From Opisthorchis felineus (Eukaryota; Platyhelminthes; Trematoda; Opisthorchiida; Opisthorchiidae), in contig SJOL01004471.1 of assembly GCA_004794785.1 (NCBI GenBank), forward strand, positions 221,632 through 285,631: a stretch of 64,000 nt of DNA, written 5' to 3'. Shown here piece after piece: positions 26,555-37,028 of the stretch (positions within the stretch are counted from its first letter, which is position 1; the number at the start of each line of letters is the position of its first letter). Under the pieces are notes generated by a model. That model made no database searches. It had not been told where the DNA came from and saw nothing but the letters and a program-made list of their open reading frames with translations. The position numbers and the translations under genes were made by a program.

Positions 26555-27768
26555 CTGCAATGATCAAATTTAAACATGGGTGGTTCCACGTATCAGAGAG
26601 TTATGTTATCACTTGACTAGCTTTCGCCAACCCTTTACTAAACTAATTCAGAGCGAGAATCGCTGTCGAATTTCGACGAGTGGTAGTTGGGTAAAAACTT
26701 GAACTCCTCGAGGACACCGCTCACAGCTCACGAAGATGGGCTTCAAGCGTGTTTATTTTCTACTGAACAAAACGGCGTCTTTAATGAATCAAAAAGCAGG
26801 GTAAAGTACATCCTCTTTAGACTGACACCACCTGTTTTGTGAAAGGTGCCGTATAATAAATTCAGCCTACCAACAAAAATTTTTCCAGGTGGATATTAAG
26901 TTTTTTGACCCACATCTTGGGGCCAGTATCTTTAGATGAAAGAAAAACGGTCAAAAAGCCACATTTCAGCAATAGAAAAGCATTTTTACAAACTTCGTTG
27001 AAAGTATACTCGTTCATGCATTGTGCCTTGATTTCAGTCCCTCGTTGTTAATAAGGGGTTTGAAAGTAGAGCATTTCACTTTTTCATCTCTCTCGACATT
27101 CTCCGTGCTTTAGACAATTCCCTAATTGAAAAATGACGCTCTGTTTCAGCTTCTGCGCGTAGAGTAACAAACTCATGCGTTATGCGTTTGCAGCTGTCTA
27201 ACTTAAGCTATATATTTAAGGTCGTTTGCCACATGTTTTTCGGTTCCAGGCTCCCTTTGGCTCTTGGGCCAATGGGAGTTGGATGCTCATGTACATAAGC
27301 TGATCCGAATAGGGCGAATAAAGTTATTTTGGAACGAGTGCAATTGAAATTTGCCTGATCCGGCGTGCTAGTCGGTTGAAATTGTTTGCCAAAAGTAAGC
27401 CGATAGGTCTTAGCGATTGCCAGCCTACGTGCAGCACAGAGATCACTCTCTTCAGACAGGCTCAGATACTGTTTGGGTGTCACAGACTTGGCAAGTCTTC
27501 TAGATTATAGGCCAGTGCACTGTGCACTAAAATCGTCTCCCTGATCAAGAAAACATTAAAGCATGAAGTATTCGATACCTTAAGAAGACAATCTAGGTTC
27601 TTCCGTATTGAAACACTCAAAAATTATGTGCTGCTGTAAGGAATATTAATTCACTGCCTTTTATCACATACGCGGTACCACTAAGGAAGCGTAGGCCCTG
27701 TAACGCACTCCAGTGGATGGATCTTGAGGAACAGCTCTTTTGTGCAGCTGAATAAATCCCTCTTGCAG

Positions 27769-28064
27769 ACTCGTTGAAGATGGACTTGACTGTCAACAGT
27801 GGTTGTAGCACTGGACCATCTGATCACATCCGTAGGAGCTCATCAGCGAACGCGCTAAAAAAGGACTCGCACGGCTCGTCTCTATCGCAAAGACGAAGCA
27901 AATTTGGGGACATTAAAGACCAAGGACCACAGGCCTTATGCACCGTCTCCTTGAATTGCAACCCCGGTTGTCCCCTCCCGAACAAAATCCGAGTAGTGCT
28001 TAAAATTACGCCCCTCTATAACGTCCATAAAGCATCACAAAATAACTCAACTGAGGTTACATGA
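27769..28064 (+). CDS. Candidate plus-strand exon, unknown
   Basis: A 98-codon open frame begins at a strong acceptor (aaatccctcttgcag). It encodes a Ser-rich basic segment (RRSSSANALKKDSHGSSLSQ) followed by ALCTVSLNCNPGCPLPNKIR and VVLKITPLYN with an N-glycosylation site near the end. The Cys-rich strand pattern faintly resembles the membrane-proximal stalk of an integrin alpha chain, but this is only a visual impression. No clean donor is seen before the stop at 28062, so it would have to be a terminal exon. It lies antisense within the intron between cassette exons 29473 and 26554. Confidence 0.25.
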
Positions 28065-29195
28065 GATCAGTTCAGCTAAAGCACTATCAGTTTTACGACC
28101 ACCCTTGGTCGGTGGTCCTAATTAATTCCGTGCACACCTTAAAAGGACAGCGTACGATATCTAAGTTTGCAGTCGTTCGCTTTGATTTATCGACCGACGA
28201 TCACCTAGAAACAGTCCATATTCTTATTACAATGCAATTCTCCTCAAAAGAAGGCAGATAGTCCACAAAACAAGGTATACACGTTAAAATGGGTTTTTCT
28301 CTTGCACAGAGACTTAAGCCACCATCTGGCCTATTGATTAGGAGGATGCTTCTTAGCAGGGCCTACTGCTGTCTCGCCATGTCAGGTGATATTTACCTTT
28401 AAGTTACACAACACCTAGCATACCATGGCGTCCAGCACTTGCCCTAGTTAGTAGTTCTCACCTGTGGTACCGCCCACATCATCATCGTGCCGTCCAAATG
28501 TACTCTGCTGTTGGTGGTTACATCGCTTTTAGATATCGCATCGGTGATGTGACTATTGGAACCGGACTTTGAAACTTATCCGTCACGATATTGATAGTCA
28601 CCAAGTCCTTGAGTGAAGACAAGAACTGAACCTGAGCCTACGGAAAGACAGTTACCAGCTGCACTAAAGAAACGGAACCCTGGCCCTGGAGTGATCTCAC
28701 TCAACCGTAGTAGCCTCGTGAATGCACTTGCATACCATTGACATACTCTATTAATCCGCGGTACTAAACAGAGCTAAAAGAATGGCCAGGAAACACTCTA
28801 TAACTTCTCTCAGCCATGAGGAAACCAGGAGATTAGGAATCGTCTTTATCCCATGAATACAAAGTCATCAATAAACGAGTGACCATGGAAGCCAATTTGG
28901 AGCCAGTGGGCGTACGGAAGCAACATTTAACACACTCAACGTCCATGAGCTTTGCTTTATGTTCAAGCTGGCCAAAATTTCGTGTATCTTGCCTCGGTTC
29001 GTAGTGTTGTTCGCGAGATGAAAGAATATAGCCGTCACGATCGACAACCCTACTGATTTGCACTCAGCTGGTTTGCTATTGATTAAAAAGGTAATAGTTG
29101 GTTAAAACGGCCTGATGGGCAAGCACACAATAACCCAGGCGGGCATGACTAATTGATGTGCGCACTGTTCACCAAAAATTATGAATATTATGAAT

Positions 29196-29239
29196 ATCTC
29201 CTCCCACCCACCCTCACATGAGGGTGGGTGGGAGGAGAT
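29196..29239. repeat. Perfect inverted repeat: 21-bp arms, 2-nt loop
   Basis: The left arm atctcctcccacccaccctca (29196-29216) and the right arm (29219-29239) are exact reverse complements, separated only by ca. The hairpin is GC-rich in an AT-rich region. It lies 234 bp downstream, in gene sense, of cassette exon 29473, inside an intron. It could be a cruciform-forming site, the tip of a fold-back, a small-RNA hairpin, or a library/assembly fold-back artefact. Confidence 0.9.
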
Positions 29240-29472
29240 TTAAATTGATTTCTGATAAAGTGAATATACAACGAAACTTTGATTCTACTACCAGAGAAAT
29301 CGAGCCCAAGCACGGACTGTATTGGCACCGTTCTGCATCATCTTTCGAGTGATGACCGGATATTGCCCACTGTTAGTAAAATCGGTTTGCAAAACGGAAT
29401 TGCGATTGTACAAAATTAGACCTCCAAAAAGATTCAGTTGATAAAAAACATCACATGGAATGTGAAACCTAC

Positions 29473-29685
29473 CGTTGGGCTGATACTATGTGATTATTGG
29501 CGCCCAATTTGACTTTGGTGGTTCCCGCTGTGATGCGTGGTGTGTGAGCCATTTTCTCACTCGTTATCCAATACTGAATTCGGTCTTCGGTGCTGATGAT
29601 TTTGCTTGACGTAGTCAGACTCTCCGATACTGCTGCAGAAATGATGCCGTTGTGGGGAATGCATTGCCCATCTGTCTGCTTCAGG
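29473..29685 (-). CDS. Six-Cys cassette, copy 1, exon 1
   Basis: A 213-nt exon (phase 2 to 2) has acceptor ccttgcattctag and donor GTAGGT. It starts LKQTDGQCIPHNGIIS and contains STEDRIQYWITSEKM, TPRITAGTTKVKLG and a final Arg codon split across the intron. The copy-2 exon 43649-43449 starts LQRGGSCI and contains RRMQFWISAG and the same split Arg. The Trp-Ile motif and strand pattern could belong to a beta-sandwich. I considered a MAM domain and could not confirm it. The upstream exon is probably 31907-32063 (phase 1 to 2), and the downstream exon is 26554. Confidence 0.73.
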
Positions 29686-31142
29686 CTAGAATGCAAGGTG
29701 GTAGAAGTGAAAGGATACTAATAATTAAGCAGAAGGTGAGGTCTGAATACGAACAGACTAGCAAAACTTAGTAGTGATTGCCTCAGAATTTTTGGTTTCA
29801 CTCTGTGGATCGGTTATCACGTAAAGGCATAGTTAAGCGCCGTACACGACTGTTAGATCGTCAGGTCATTTAGTAGTCGGCGGCTTTTCTTCTCGATGCT
29901 AAATTAGAAGTGTAGCTTGCAAGTATGTGGCTAAATGGTGGTCCGAAAACATCCGTGAAATAAATAAACTACACACTCTCTCGCTGTCATTAACATACTA
30001 TTTTGTTGACGCAGTCCGGGACAAAACGTACGTCTGGAGGAATGAATTGACTGAACAGCTGAGAATTATTATATTGCTGAAATGGCCATCCAGCTTATGT
30101 ATGAATGAGTAGAAACAAGCAAAAATTTAACTAGAGTACGTTGTCAAAAATTGAAGACTGTAGAAAAGGCAAAACGAAAGATGATAAGGGCTACCCTCTT
30201 GTACAGAACTCGGGTCCCTTGCAGTAGAATGTGAAAGGAGATCAGCCGTATAAACCTTTGTCATTACGGATCATTGGAGGACTCGATAGTCGCCGTCCAG
30301 CCTTCTCATGTTTGATTTGTTTGGTCCATGTCAAAAATGTGTGAAGAGAGTTGATTCCAGTTTCGCTGTTGTTGGAGGTCACTAGTGACTCATTTTGTCG
30401 AGATTAAAGGCCTCCAAGCATGCAAGACGATAGTGTTGCGTCTACTGTATCGCACAGGCTAAAAAAATGAATTACCGTCTTTTGGATTCCGACTGAATGT
30501 TATTTATGGTAAATTCGATGCCTCAAACGACGCTCTCTAACCGTCCTGGTTGAACTCACACTTCTAACGAGATTCCATGTGAACCGTATCTTCAACAAAA
30601 TCCCGTTGTTTATTACATACTTCAGCTGAATATACAAAACACAGTCTGCCTTGAGATCTACCTTGGCCGCTATTCAAGACACTGAAGGTAGTGCTTTGCG
30701 AGTGAATGGTACTTATTTGCTAGGCAAAACCGCTGATTTGCCATCGGTGAACTTTGACTAATTTCAAGAATCGCCTCAGGCAATTGAACAACTTTCCAAA
30801 TATTTCATTTAAAAAACACCGGATGATGCATCGGTGACCGCGGTCCAAAAGATACTGTTTGTCCTATCTCACTTACACTAAGTTGTGCAGCACGGTGTTT
30901 GTTAAAGTACACTTTGACTAGTCGATCAGAAGGCCTCTGCGGAAATCACTTTTAAGACATTGTTTGATAACCTGATGCCAAGCAAGGCTTCGTGGTGATC
31001 AAATTTCCAGGTCAAGTTGCCGAGTTGAGTTTGGTCGTTCTTGATGAAGTTTCTAATCGCTGGATCAGCGGGATGCACAAACTGTATCATAAATTAGATT
31101 CAGCTGGTTGAGTCTCCCGTAATGACACTGTTCCACATAACT

Positions 31143-31160
31143 GGTATATATATATATATA
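31143..31160. repeat. Short (TA)n repeat
   Basis: Nine TA units in an intronic region with no other feature. Confidence 0.85.
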
Positions 31161-31906
31161 ATGTTACTGGATTATACTGAGTTCGTTAGTGAAAGAAATT
31201 TCTAGGCTCAATTAGTTTTCGATGACACGAATTGTTAGTATTTGAAAAGCATGAGAGTGCACTTAAGTGCATTCCGGTTAGGAGGACCGGTATCATATTA
31301 CTCCGCTCTCAAGAACTACATGGAATTTGATGTTATGATATTGTACACCACAATGGACATATGGATAGTGTATGGACAGAGGGGAAGCAAACGGATGAAT
31401 ACTGAGCGCAAGACTTTGCAATTCTAAATACTGGAAGTAATTCAGGTATCTCTATGGCCAACCCGAGGCCTCCAAAGAATACCGGAACGATTAGAGAAAC
31501 TCCACGTGGACGGACGCGCACTATCAGGACGGGTTGATAATACTTTCGTTGATTCCCAAAAATTTTAGTCCAGGATATATCCCACTGCGAGTACTTTTAG
31601 TTTTACACAATTACGAGGAAGTTCGCTTCATATGGCCTTCCCGATGCTTGACAATAGAGCGTGTTAGACGATTCAGATTGTACGGATACATTCACATCAG
31701 TCTTGTTCCCATGGAAAATACAAACCATAAACCTACTGTTTACTAGGAATGAAAAAAATATCACGTATCGATGTTGATCACTATCCAGTATTTGGGTGAA
31801 GTCTAACTGAACACTGGTATATGGTCATTCGGTCTTTCCAGTTCAACTCGATTGCAATTCGGAGCAGAAACCGATGATTGGCTGGTTTCTCACGTGTAAG
31901 GTTCAC

Positions 31907-32063
31907 ATGTGAATGTGGTTTGGTTGCAAGTAGGCAGCAATTAATTTCAAGTTTGCACTCAGATGCATCGTGTCAAACTGAACATTTATAAGTTGTGAAA
32001 CCCAATTTGGGTCTACGGCGTTCGCTGAGGATATGAGCTCTCTGGGATCCACCCACATCCCTT
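31907..32063 (-). CDS. Candidate linking exon upstream of cassette copy 1
   Basis: A 157-nt open stretch runs from acceptor gtcactgtttatag to a moderate donor GTGAAC, phase 1 to 2. Those phases link the copy-2 cassette end (36833, phase 1) to the copy-1 cassette start (29685, phase 2) exactly. The peptide has an ordinary coding look (GMWVDPRELISSANAVDPNW, VQFDTMHLSANLKLIAAYLQ) with a Trp and alternating hydrophobics that could be half of an FN3-like sandwich. No family is recognised. The main support is the phase fit; the donor is not strong. Confidence 0.45.
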
Positions 32064-33964
32064 CTATAAACAGTGACAAATTTGTCCGTTCATCAATCAT
32101 CTAACCATTTGTACTGGTGAGTACCACATGAATCTGACGATTAAATAAATTGTTGCCGGAACAGAAGACATTCAGTTGGGCATACATTCAACTGGATTAA
32201 GAAATTCGCTTTTTGTCTTGAAGCCACTGGTCGCTAAATCACGCGTGCATGTGGAATTCCTCAATTATTTGGAGGATCAAACTTGAGTCACTCTCAGAAC
32301 TAGTGAGAAACACGCTACCACTTAATAGAATAGTGTTCACTCACTTGGTCGATAATAGCAATGCGATCAATTCTAATACTGTCTTTAAAACCCATTGTTA
32401 GGCACCTATCTACCTACTATCTACCAATCTGTTCAGCATCAATGTTTGGCCGCAGCAGAGGCAATTGCGACTCGCTCACGTACATTGATTCTCCCACAGT
32501 CTGCTCAGGAGACCTGCGGCAATTCAGACCAATCATTTATGAGGCAAACAGTTCTCACACTTTTAACTGAAGACTCCGTTGTCTTTGTGTCATTCACCTT
32601 CAGCTTTATAAACTCCCAGCCTTTACTTACCAGAAGAAGAGATCAGGAGCATATGAATACTTGTCAACTTGTCCTTAAACACCGTTTTGTTGAATTCCAA
32701 TAGGGCAATAATTCTCGTTGGATTTTTCTCATCTCCTCAAGTCCTCAAGTCATTTTAGGCATGACGGACAGTCTTCTTGGTGATACAGACCATCACTGGA
32801 CCGTCCAGTGTGAACCGAACTGCCTTAGAGATGTGGCCAAAACAGCTCACCAAAAGTAAACGTTGAAGGTTCGTATTAAGCGATTTGGGTGCAGGGACAC
32901 ATTACACACGCACACACTAGCACATATGACAATGTATCCAAGTAGACTTTCGGATGTACAACCGAAAAATGCTTTATATGGATGGCTTACATCTCGGATG
33001 GAAGTTTCCAGACTCTTACTTGTATGCGGCGGGAATAGAATTCAGGTCAGGATTCCAATGAAAATGTTGTGTGGCTTTTTTGCACAAGTCTCAGATTTCG
33101 GACAATCACCTAACAGCAGAACCACGCTAAGGCAAACATGGTAACATCCTACTCCAGTAAGCAGAAGCCTAATTTCATATCTCTTGGTAGCCACTAATTC
33201 GGCTTATCTTAAGCCGAACACATGTTCACTTTATACACATTTCGTACCTAGAAGAATATCTCTCTTATCTAGATTTAGGCATACGGGAAAATGGATCATG
33301 TCCTTCCGAAATGCAGCCTTCATTAAGTGGTATAGTTGAGGCACGTGGAAGATTATTCAGGTGCCAATTATATTTTATCATTCTGTGATAAACGAGTCTC
33401 AGCACCAAAAATACTAAAATCCAACTCACGATGTGTAGTGTAGGTTTAGCCGCGAATTTCCGGTTCGCTGGATCGGAATCACGATTTCGTTTGACGTTTG
33501 TTTCGACGGTTTAAATTTCGTTGTGTCCCAAGATACTTCTGAAAAGTAGACATTCGGTAAATTTCAACTTTTTCCGTAAATCTGTCGACCAACCAGGCGT
33601 GCGAGTATATCTTATTTCTGATTTGAACACTTAGTTGTTTTTTTGTGTCTGAAAACCCAGTGAAAACCAAATGTGAACAAAACTCAAGAGAAGTGACCAA
33701 CTAGTTTTATAAACTGGAAGAGAAAGACCCCAAACCCGACTGAACGTAGTGATACACTGCCCCTTGCTTCTTCGTCATAAGTGTTAGGCATCCACACTAA
33801 CCAATGAATTACATTGAAAACATACGTAATGCACTACTCATAAGGTCGCTGAAAACTCATCGACAGCCCACGACCAGTTTCGCCTTTCTTGGGGCTCATT
33901 AGGTAGACGCAGTCCCCCAGTTTCCGTCAACCTTACGTTCTACTTAAAACCAAATTGCATGTAA
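32064..33964. other. Presumed intron, nothing identified
   Basis: A 102-codon plus-strand open frame at 32395-32703 lacks usable splice borders and I do not call it. The block 33885-33960 (ctttcttggggctcattagg, then tctacttaaaaccaaattgc) belongs to the dispersed repeat family whose fold-back core follows at 33967. Confidence 0.4.
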
Positions 33965-33966
33965 TT

Positions 33967-34285
33967 AGTGAAATACACTCATTTGCAAACAAATTTAGTT
34001 TTGCGAGAGACTCACCTGGAACCCAGTTAAATCTCTCGTTCATGATGTTTCTAAGAAGGGTGAAACCGGTCCTGGTCTGTCGAAGAATTTTCAGCAACCC
34101 TATGAGTAGTGTATTACGTCTATACATGTATCGCGATATCTCGAATATCGTACCAACTGGAACATGAGGCGGCCTGGTGCAGCACATTCCGCTGCTTGGA
34201 AACATCATAAACGAGAGATTCAGCTGGGTTCCAGGTGAGTCTCTCTCAAAACCAGATTTGTTTGCAAATGAGTGTATTTCGCTTA
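33967..34285. mobile_element. Fold-back (MITE-like) element with about 88-bp inverted arms
   Basis: The left arm (33967-34053) begins agtgaaatacactcatttgc and runs through cacctggaacccagt to atgatgtttctaag. The right arm (34195-34285) is its reverse complement with roughly one change per eight bases, ending gcaaatgagtgtatttcgct. The roughly 140-bp centre carries tatgagtagtgtattacgtc, a string shared with 47211-47230. Structure and dispersal suggest a non-autonomous DNA transposon or fold-back family. Overlapping open frames on both strands simply mirror the inverted repeat. Target-site duplications are not evident. Confidence 0.7.
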
Positions 34286-35618
34286 CCCCGTATAACTTCG
34301 GAAAAAGGGCTATAAATTCTGTCAGGGTTTTCGGAGAGCAAGTGTGCTCAAATGCCAAACGTTTGTGCTACTGATGAAAAGGGGAGTAGTGTATGTAGAA
34401 CCACCATCACCAAACAAACCATCCCCTCATCTCGAACAGCCTCACCAGTAACTCAGAAAAAACCTTTGAAGTGTTGTTTGCTGGGTATTGCGTGCACAGT
34501 TATTTGTTTTGTAGTAAATTACTGGCATGAAGTCATCGTGAATGGTCTAATTATCAAAGATTAACATTTACGTTTTTTGTCAATGAGTGTAATCCTTCCC
34601 CTGACTACCCAGACTGGTTCCTCTCCAACAGTGCCGAAGTGAAGGATCAAATTTAGTCATTATCCGTTTTTGCACTCTCATGGACTTAATTTTTGGCGAT
34701 TCAACATTATATGGAAGAAAACGAAAATGCAATACCTAATGAACAGGCTTCAAAATGCACGATATTCTGAATATGCAATGCTGATTAGTTATTGTCCGCC
34801 AATAGTCTTTCTTGTGGTTTCTAATACAATTCCATTCTATTTCGTTATATAATTGTTCGTTTTGCTAAAGTTGCATAAACTTACACTACTTGCTATGATT
34901 TACTGACCTCCATGTCTTGACCCAGTTTTCTGGCATACGTCTGCATCACCCTTTCCCTCAAATAAATCAAGATGTTCTTGGTAGATAGCTCCATTAAGGT
35001 GAGAAAATCCTCAGAATGGGTATTTGGTTCCTGTTCCTGTTATTTCTTATCAATTAGTTGTTATAAGCTGCTGAGTTTATGCTAATATCCATGTTGAAAC
35101 TATGACGTGCCCGTGTTGCTGAGTCCCACCTCTTCTCAGTATACGAGAAGAGTAACGGGCGGATCAACCTATCAGGATTCGTTGGGACGAGTCATCTGCC
35201 CATGTGTGACGCAGAGGAGCTTGTGGCCTACACGATCAACAACTGCGCTTAATATGACGTCAGGTTGATCAGTTCATCTTTGTTCCAAATGTTCAATAAA
35301 AACGCAACTTCAGCTTCATACTATTGCAAGGTCAGTGAAACCAGATAACCTGTTCGCTTCACCGTTAACGTAAGTAAACAGAGTTACAGTTCCGCTAATG
35401 TACATATTTTCTAGAAAAATTAGAGGATTAGATTTTTTGTTCCGTTTTGTTATTTCCTGTAGAAACGGGCTTATTACGAAATCATGGTAGTTCATATTGT
35501 GTGGTAAACCCTCGCATATGAAGTTATTTCTATAGTGATCGGCCTACATAACCTGCTAAAGATCCTACCTGTTTGTCCACTCTTCTCCACCGCAACTGTA
35601 GCCCAGTTTACTTAATAC

Positions 35619-35640
35619 TATATATATATATATATATATG
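35619..35640. repeat. (TA)n microsatellite
   Basis: About eleven TA units, intronic, with no associated gene signal. Confidence 0.88.
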
Positions 35641-35690
35641 TACATAACTTCACTTAATTGTTCCTCTCACTAGAGATCACCCTTAGGGAT

Positions 35691-35830
35691 GCAATCAAAT
35701 TGCCCAGCTCAGCGAACAAGCCAGCGACCTTAGGGGATACTTTTGGTTCGAAGCCTCTTGCCTCATCCTGGCGGAACGGTGCTAACCATGGGCTTACGGA
35801 GGTCTGGCGGACAAACCTTCTGTAAAACGC
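35691..35830. repeat. Dispersed repeat fragment, matches 25119-25157
   Basis: The first 40 bp match 25119-25157 with few changes. On the minus strand the surrounding sequence reads FEPKVSPKVAGLFAELGNLI, which may be the remnant of an element-encoded or repeated 3' segment. It is not assignable to a family by eye. Confidence 0.4.
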
Positions 35831-36367
35831 CACACGCAGTGTATGCCATATCTGAAGCGTAGCCTGCAGCAGGCAGATGCAGAGCAAGTGAGCCTCTCTG
35901 TAGGCGAACTGGGACACTATTAAACAGATAATACCACTTGCAACACGGAAGGGTAACATCTCATAAGGTCACCGACATTCTGAGCTAAGCATTCGTCATA
36001 TACAAAAATGTTCGTACAATCCATGGGGACTAGATGAGTACACGCTAAATGCACTGCCGACCGGATACTAGGTAGCTGGGTGGTAGTAAATTCAGCTCGC
36101 ACCTGGATGGTCACGGTGCCAAATAGAGGTCTACTGAGATAGATTTATTTACAAATTTTCAGTAAAAATTGATCTGACTTGCAGAAACAATTTCGGGATT
36201 TAACACCATAGTAAAAATGGTCACTTTGCCCCCAGCAAATCCTTCTTGATAAATCATTTGTCTTATTTAGCATCAAAAACATCCAAGCTCTCTGTGTTTT
36301 TTTTGTATTAACATAAATATCTCTAACTGGACAACTCGAGGTTCCCTTCAAAGGTTACTTCATTTAG

Positions 36368-36637
36368 CTGCCTATTGCTCAAGTTAAAGTCTTCGACAGG
36401 GCCACACCATGGAAGTCTGGTTACGCGATTGAATGGAAGCACTGTTATATCACCCTCACGAGCAAAGATCTAGATGATGCTGGCATCAAACAACAAGCAA
36501 ACTTTCGTAGTCCATCGCCGCAAGTGAGTAAACAATCCGCTTGTTATTCTGCTTATCTAGTGGACAATACCACATTCATCTGCCTAAAGGCCCAGGCGAC
36601 TGATTCACAGAATACCGCTACACATGCTCAAATACAA
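36368..36637 (+). CDS. Candidate plus-strand exon, FN3-like or integrin-stalk-like
   Basis: A 90-codon open frame (phase 0 to 0) lies between an acceptor (gttacttcatttag) and a consensus donor GTAAGT. The peptide includes LPIAQVKVFDRATPW, YAIEWKHCYITLTSKD and an F/G-like end DNTTFICLKAQATDSQNTAT. The end resembles strands F-G of an FN3 or similar sandwich; the start could also suit an integrin thigh region. A GTGAGT at 36524 and an acceptor at 36560 could define a 37-nt intron, but splicing it produces a stop in the frame tested, so I read it unspliced. It lies antisense, only 195 bp from minus-strand exon 36833. Confidence 0.42.
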
Positions 36638-36832
36638 GTAAGTTTTGGTTTCGAAGTTCACCCCATTCATGTGCACTTGAAGTATGCTCAGTTTTTTTTA
36701 ATCACTGAATTGGTCGACAGGGTATATTACAAATCCAAACAACTCTGAAACGAGGCAAAGCATCATGTGTAGGGAAGAAGAATAAGTTTGGCAGAGCATA
36801 GCCAGACGAAATAACTCTGACGAGTAACTTAC

Positions 36833-37028
36833 TACCACCGATTCTCAGCGACTTATCAAACCATATTTCCAGCGTGGGCGAAACTGAATCGAAACCATCT
36901 GGTTCGGTGAGTCGAACTCCTATGGTACTGGCGGTGGTGATTTTCTGTTCGACGTTGATGTTGATAATTTCACTGACTGCGCAGTGTGTTGGTGCTTCAT
37001 TTTCGCACAATTTGGCGACACTATCCAG
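36833..37028 (-). CDS. Six-Cys cassette, copy 2, exon 3
   Basis: A 196-nt exon, phase 0 to 1, has acceptor ctccatttatttaag and donor GTAAGT. It encodes LDSVAKLCENEAPTHC, then a strand-rich tail with PDGFDSVSPTLEIWF and a closing GGS. The Cys are at residues 8 and 16, identical to copy-1 exon 3 (22597-22414). The exon is 12 nt longer than its sister, while exon 1 of this copy is 12 nt shorter, so both cassettes total 542 nt. Its predecessor is 41544-41400 (ends in phase 0). Confidence 0.72.

Noticed and set aside
27208..27483. A 91-codon minus-strand open frame with coding-like composition
   Set aside because: Starts and stops without splice signals that fit the flanking cassette exons, which already join in phase.
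32395..32703. A 102-codon plus-strand open frame
   Set aside because: No acceptor/donor pair in a usable phase and no recognisable motif.
33933..34374. Open frames of 65-141 codons on both strands
   Set aside because: They mirror the inverted arms of the fold-back element and translate the same repeat in both directions.
36524..36560. A 37-nt mini-intron within the plus-strand candidate exon
   Set aside because: Both splice sites look good, but removing it creates a stop in the coding frame and the alternative frame has a stop before the donor.
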